DNA of 8,262 nt from Gammaproteobacteria bacterium (GTDB lineage: Bacteria > Pseudomonadota > Gammaproteobacteria > SZUA-21): positions 1-8,262 of the forward strand of contig JALUUZ010000434.1 of assembly GCA_027021095.1 (NCBI GenBank), in the 5' to 3' direction. Made by a program: the position numbers and the translations under genes. Under the pieces are notes generated by a model. The model saw only the letters and a program-made list of their open reading frames with translations, did no database searches and had not been told where the DNA came from. Positions 6,640-8,262 of this stretch are shown here, piece after piece (position 1 is the stretch's first letter; the number at the start of each line of letters is the position of its first letter).

Positions 6640-7998
6640 GTGTTAAAGAAAGTCTACATTAAAACCTACGGCTGCCAGATGAACGAGTACGATTCCAGTA
6701 AAATGGAGGATGTGCTGTTTGCGGCCAAAGGCTATAGGCGTACCGGGCAGTTGCAGGAGGCGGACCTGCTGTTGTTGAATACCTGTTCGATCCGGGAGAA
6801 AGCACAGGAAAAGGTGTTTTCGGAGCTTGGACGCTGGCGTGAACTGAAACAAAGGAAGCCGGAACTGATTATCGGTGTCGGCGGCTGTGTCGCCAGCCAG
6901 GAAGGGGAGTTGTTGCGCAAGCGTGCCCCTTATGTCGATATCGTGTTCGGGCCGCAGACTTTGCACCGTCTGCCGCAACTGCTCGACCAGGTCGAGCAGA
7001 CCCGCGAGGTTGTGACCGATATCCGTTTTCCGGCGATAGAGAAATTCGATTTTCTGCCCGAACCAAGAGTCGAAGGTCCGTCGGCCTATGTCTCGGTCAT
7101 GGAAGGCTGCAGTAAGTACTGCAGTTTCTGTGTAGTGCCTTATACCCGTGGCGAGGAAGTCAGCCGCCCGTTGGACGATGTCGTGGCCGAGGTGGCGATA
7201 CTGGCCGCCAAAGGCGCCAGGGAGATCGTGCTGCTCGGGCAGAATGTCAATGCCTACCGGGGCGAATTGTATGACGGTGGAGCCGCAGACCTGGCGTTGT
7301 TGATCAGCTACGTGGCTGCAGTCGACGGGATAGAGCGTATCCGTTACACCACGTCGCATCCGCTGGAAGTGTCCGACAGCCTGGTCCAGGCGCATGCCGA
7401 TTTTCCGCAACTGGCGGCACACCTGCACCTGCCGGTGCAGACCGGGTCGGACAGGATACTCGCACTGATGAAGCGTGGACATGACGTCGCGTTTTACAAG
7501 GACAGGGTTGCCCGGTTGCGGCAGGCGCGTCCCGACCTGAGTATTTCCTCGGATTTTATCGTTGGTTATCCGGGAGAGACACGGGAAGACTTCGATGCGA
7601 CGATGGCATTGATCGATGAGATAGGGTTTGATTATTCCTACAGTTTTATCTATAGTGCGCGTCCCGGCACACCTGCCGCCGCCCAAGTGGACGATGTACC
7701 GGTGGCGGAGAAAAAGAGAAGGCTGACGTTGCTGCAGCAGAAAATCAACCAGCTTGGGTTGCAGATCAGCCGGCGCATGGTGGGTACAGAACAGACGGTG
7801 CTGGTGACGCAGTTGTCGAAAAAGGATCCAAACCAGCTTGCGGGCCGGACCGAAAACAACCGGGTGGTGAATTTCGATGGCGAGGCATCGTTGATCGGTC
7901 AGTTTGTCCGGGTCAGAATCCTTGAAGCCCTGCCGAACAGCCTGCGGGGCGAACTGGTCGCCGAGCAGACGGCTTCATTGAGTCTGTGCAGCCATTGA
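6640..7998 (+). CDS. miaB: tRNA-2-methylthio-N6-dimethylallyladenosine synthase MiaB
   Basis: This radical-SAM methylthiotransferase converts i6A37 to ms2i6A37 in tRNAs that read codons starting with U, stabilising codon-anticodon pairing. The 452-residue product has the full three-domain layout. The N-terminal UPF0004 domain has auxiliary [4Fe-4S] cysteines C12, C49 and C83. The radical-SAM core has the CxxxCxxC motif at C157, C161 and C164, followed by VVPYTRGEE, LLGQNVNAY near 198-206, HLPVQTGSD near 263-271, and DFIVGYPGET near 305-314. A C-terminal TRAM domain spans roughly 381-443. The N-terminus KTYGCQMNEYDSSKM is the classical MiaB signature. The only usable start is GTG 6640, because an in-frame TAA lies at 6619-6621. 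No good Shine-Dalgarno sequence precedes it. It is separated from the rhamnose operon by 139 nt with its own promoter-like sequence, so it is probably independently expressed. Confidence 0.97.
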   Translation: MLKKVYIKTYGCQMNEYDSSKMEDVLFAAKGYRRTGQLQEADLLLLNTCSIREKAQEKVFSELGRWRELKQRKPELIIGVGGCVASQEGELLRKRAPYVDIVFGPQTLHRLPQLLDQVEQTREVVTDIRFPAIEKFDFLPEPRVEGPSAYVSVMEGCSKYCSFCVVPYTRGEEVSRPLDDVVAEVAILAAKGAREIVLLGQNVNAYRGELYDGGAADLALLISYVAAVDGIERIRYTTSHPLEVSDSLVQAHADFPQLAAHLHLPVQTGSDRILALMKRGHDVAFYKDRVARLRQARPDLSISSDFIVGYPGETREDFDATMALIDEIGFDYSYSFIYSARPGTPAAAQVDDVPVAEKKRRLTLLQQKINQLGLQISRRMVGTEQTVLVTQLSKKDPNQLAGRTENNRVVNFDGEASLIGQFVRVRILEALPNSLRGELVAEQTASLSLCSH

Positions 7999-8223
7999 AT
8001 GGCAGAATGCTGCGGGTGGTGGTATGGAGAACACTAAAGGTGCAGTTTTTATACAGGAATCAAACACAAGTCTGACCAATGAAAAGCCTACAGAAAGTAT
8101 CAGATTGGCATCGAATACCACTTGCTCCCGGGCAGGGAGGGTGCCATACTTTTGCTATGAGCGTCCAGATCTCTCCGGAACCGGTTGCCATTTCCTCCAT
8201 AGAGCTGTCCTGTCAATTCTAGA
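7999..8223. other. Intergenic stretch downstream of miaB with no convincing gene
   Basis: This stretch is richer in A/T than the flanking genes, particularly around 8030-8115. It contains one 67-codon frame (8024-8227, plus) that uses many codons rare in the neighbouring genes (ATA, AGA, AGG, CTA) and has no good ribosome-binding site. A short hairpin CTCCC/GGGAG (8125-8129 with 8135-8139) lacks a U-tract. A weak promoter-like pair, TTGCTC (8122-8127) and CATACT (8145-8150) with a 17-nt spacer, could serve the next gene. Confidence 0.5.
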
Positions 8224-8262
8224 ATGACCCTTGACATGAGCCCTGAGCACGCCCCTGTTTCT
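8224..8262 (+). CDS. Possible start of next gene, perhaps PhoH-like protein (YbeZ), truncated by window end
   Basis: An ATG at 8224 opens a frame of 13 codons (MTLDMSPEHAPVS) that reaches the window edge without a stop. In many gammaproteobacteria miaB is followed by the PhoH-like ATPase gene ybeZ, whose N-terminus is variable, so this frame is a reasonable candidate. The visible residues carry no diagnostic motif and no strong ribosome-binding site precedes the ATG. The call rests on gene-order knowledge and an open frame only. Confidence 0.3.
   Translation, partial: MTLDMSPEHAPVS

Noticed and set aside
6643..7686. 347-codon minus-strand open frame
   Set aside because: It is antisense to miaB, which contains all six cluster cysteines; the frame shows no domain signature.
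8057..8191. 43-codon minus-strand frame with GGAGG just before ATG 8191
   Set aside because: The spacing between GGAGG and ATG is only two bases, the peptide is short and featureless, and nothing in the context supports it.
8024..8227. 67-codon plus-strand frame after miaB
   Set aside because: Codon use is unlike all neighbours (ATA, AGA, AGG, CTA), there is no Shine-Dalgarno site and no recognisable motif. The ATGA overlap with 8224 is suggestive but insufficient; it is kept only as part of a finding.

Overview
The window looks like chromosomal DNA of a GC-rich gammaproteobacterium. The evidence is strong G/C preference at third codon positions, a classical miaB, and gene products resembling gammaproteobacterial surface-polysaccharide enzymes. 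The exact lineage cannot be read from the sequence alone. It is an ordinary, densely packed surface-polysaccharide sugar-nucleotide locus that runs into a tRNA-modification locus. I see no mobile element, CRISPR array, tRNA, rRNA or phage gene.

Left arm (1-2748, minus strand). Transcribed leftward in order are a UDP-sugar 6-dehydrogenase of the TviB/WbpO/UDP-glucose dehydrogenase superfamily, a UDP-glucuronate 4-epimerase-like SDR enzyme, and the N-terminal 117 residues of a UbiE-like class I SAM methyltransferase that runs off the window edge. The first two would oxidise a UDP-hexose (or UDP-HexNAc) to its uronic acid and then invert C4, giving for example UDP-GalA or UDP-GalNAcA.

Centre (2749-3038). 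A 290-bp divergent intergenic region holds a good sigma70-type promoter facing right and a weaker extended -10 promoter facing left. A short inverted repeat sits in the leftward leader.

Right arm (3039-6500, plus strand). A complete dTDP-L-rhamnose operon in the order rfbB-rfbA-rfbC-rfbD (rmlBACD) has very short spacers. It converts glucose-1-phosphate and dTTP to dTDP-L-rhamnose. Together the two arms supply a uronic acid and rhamnose, as expected for an acidic, rhamnose-containing O-antigen, capsule or exopolysaccharide. No glycosyltransferase or export gene lies inside the window.

Far right (6501-8262). After a terminator-like hairpin and an extended -10 promoter comes miaB, encoding the tRNA-A37 methylthiotransferase, complete with all six cluster cysteines. 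It is followed by a 225-bp less GC-rich stretch without a convincing gene. The first 13 codons of a possible next gene start at 8224; by the usual gammaproteobacterial order this could be the phoH-like gene ybeZ.

No stretch longer than 300 bases lacks a gene. The points worth a second look are modest: substrate specificity of the dehydrogenase/epimerase pair, non-ATG start choices, and the atypical miaB downstream gap. I found no support for a previously undescribed system.
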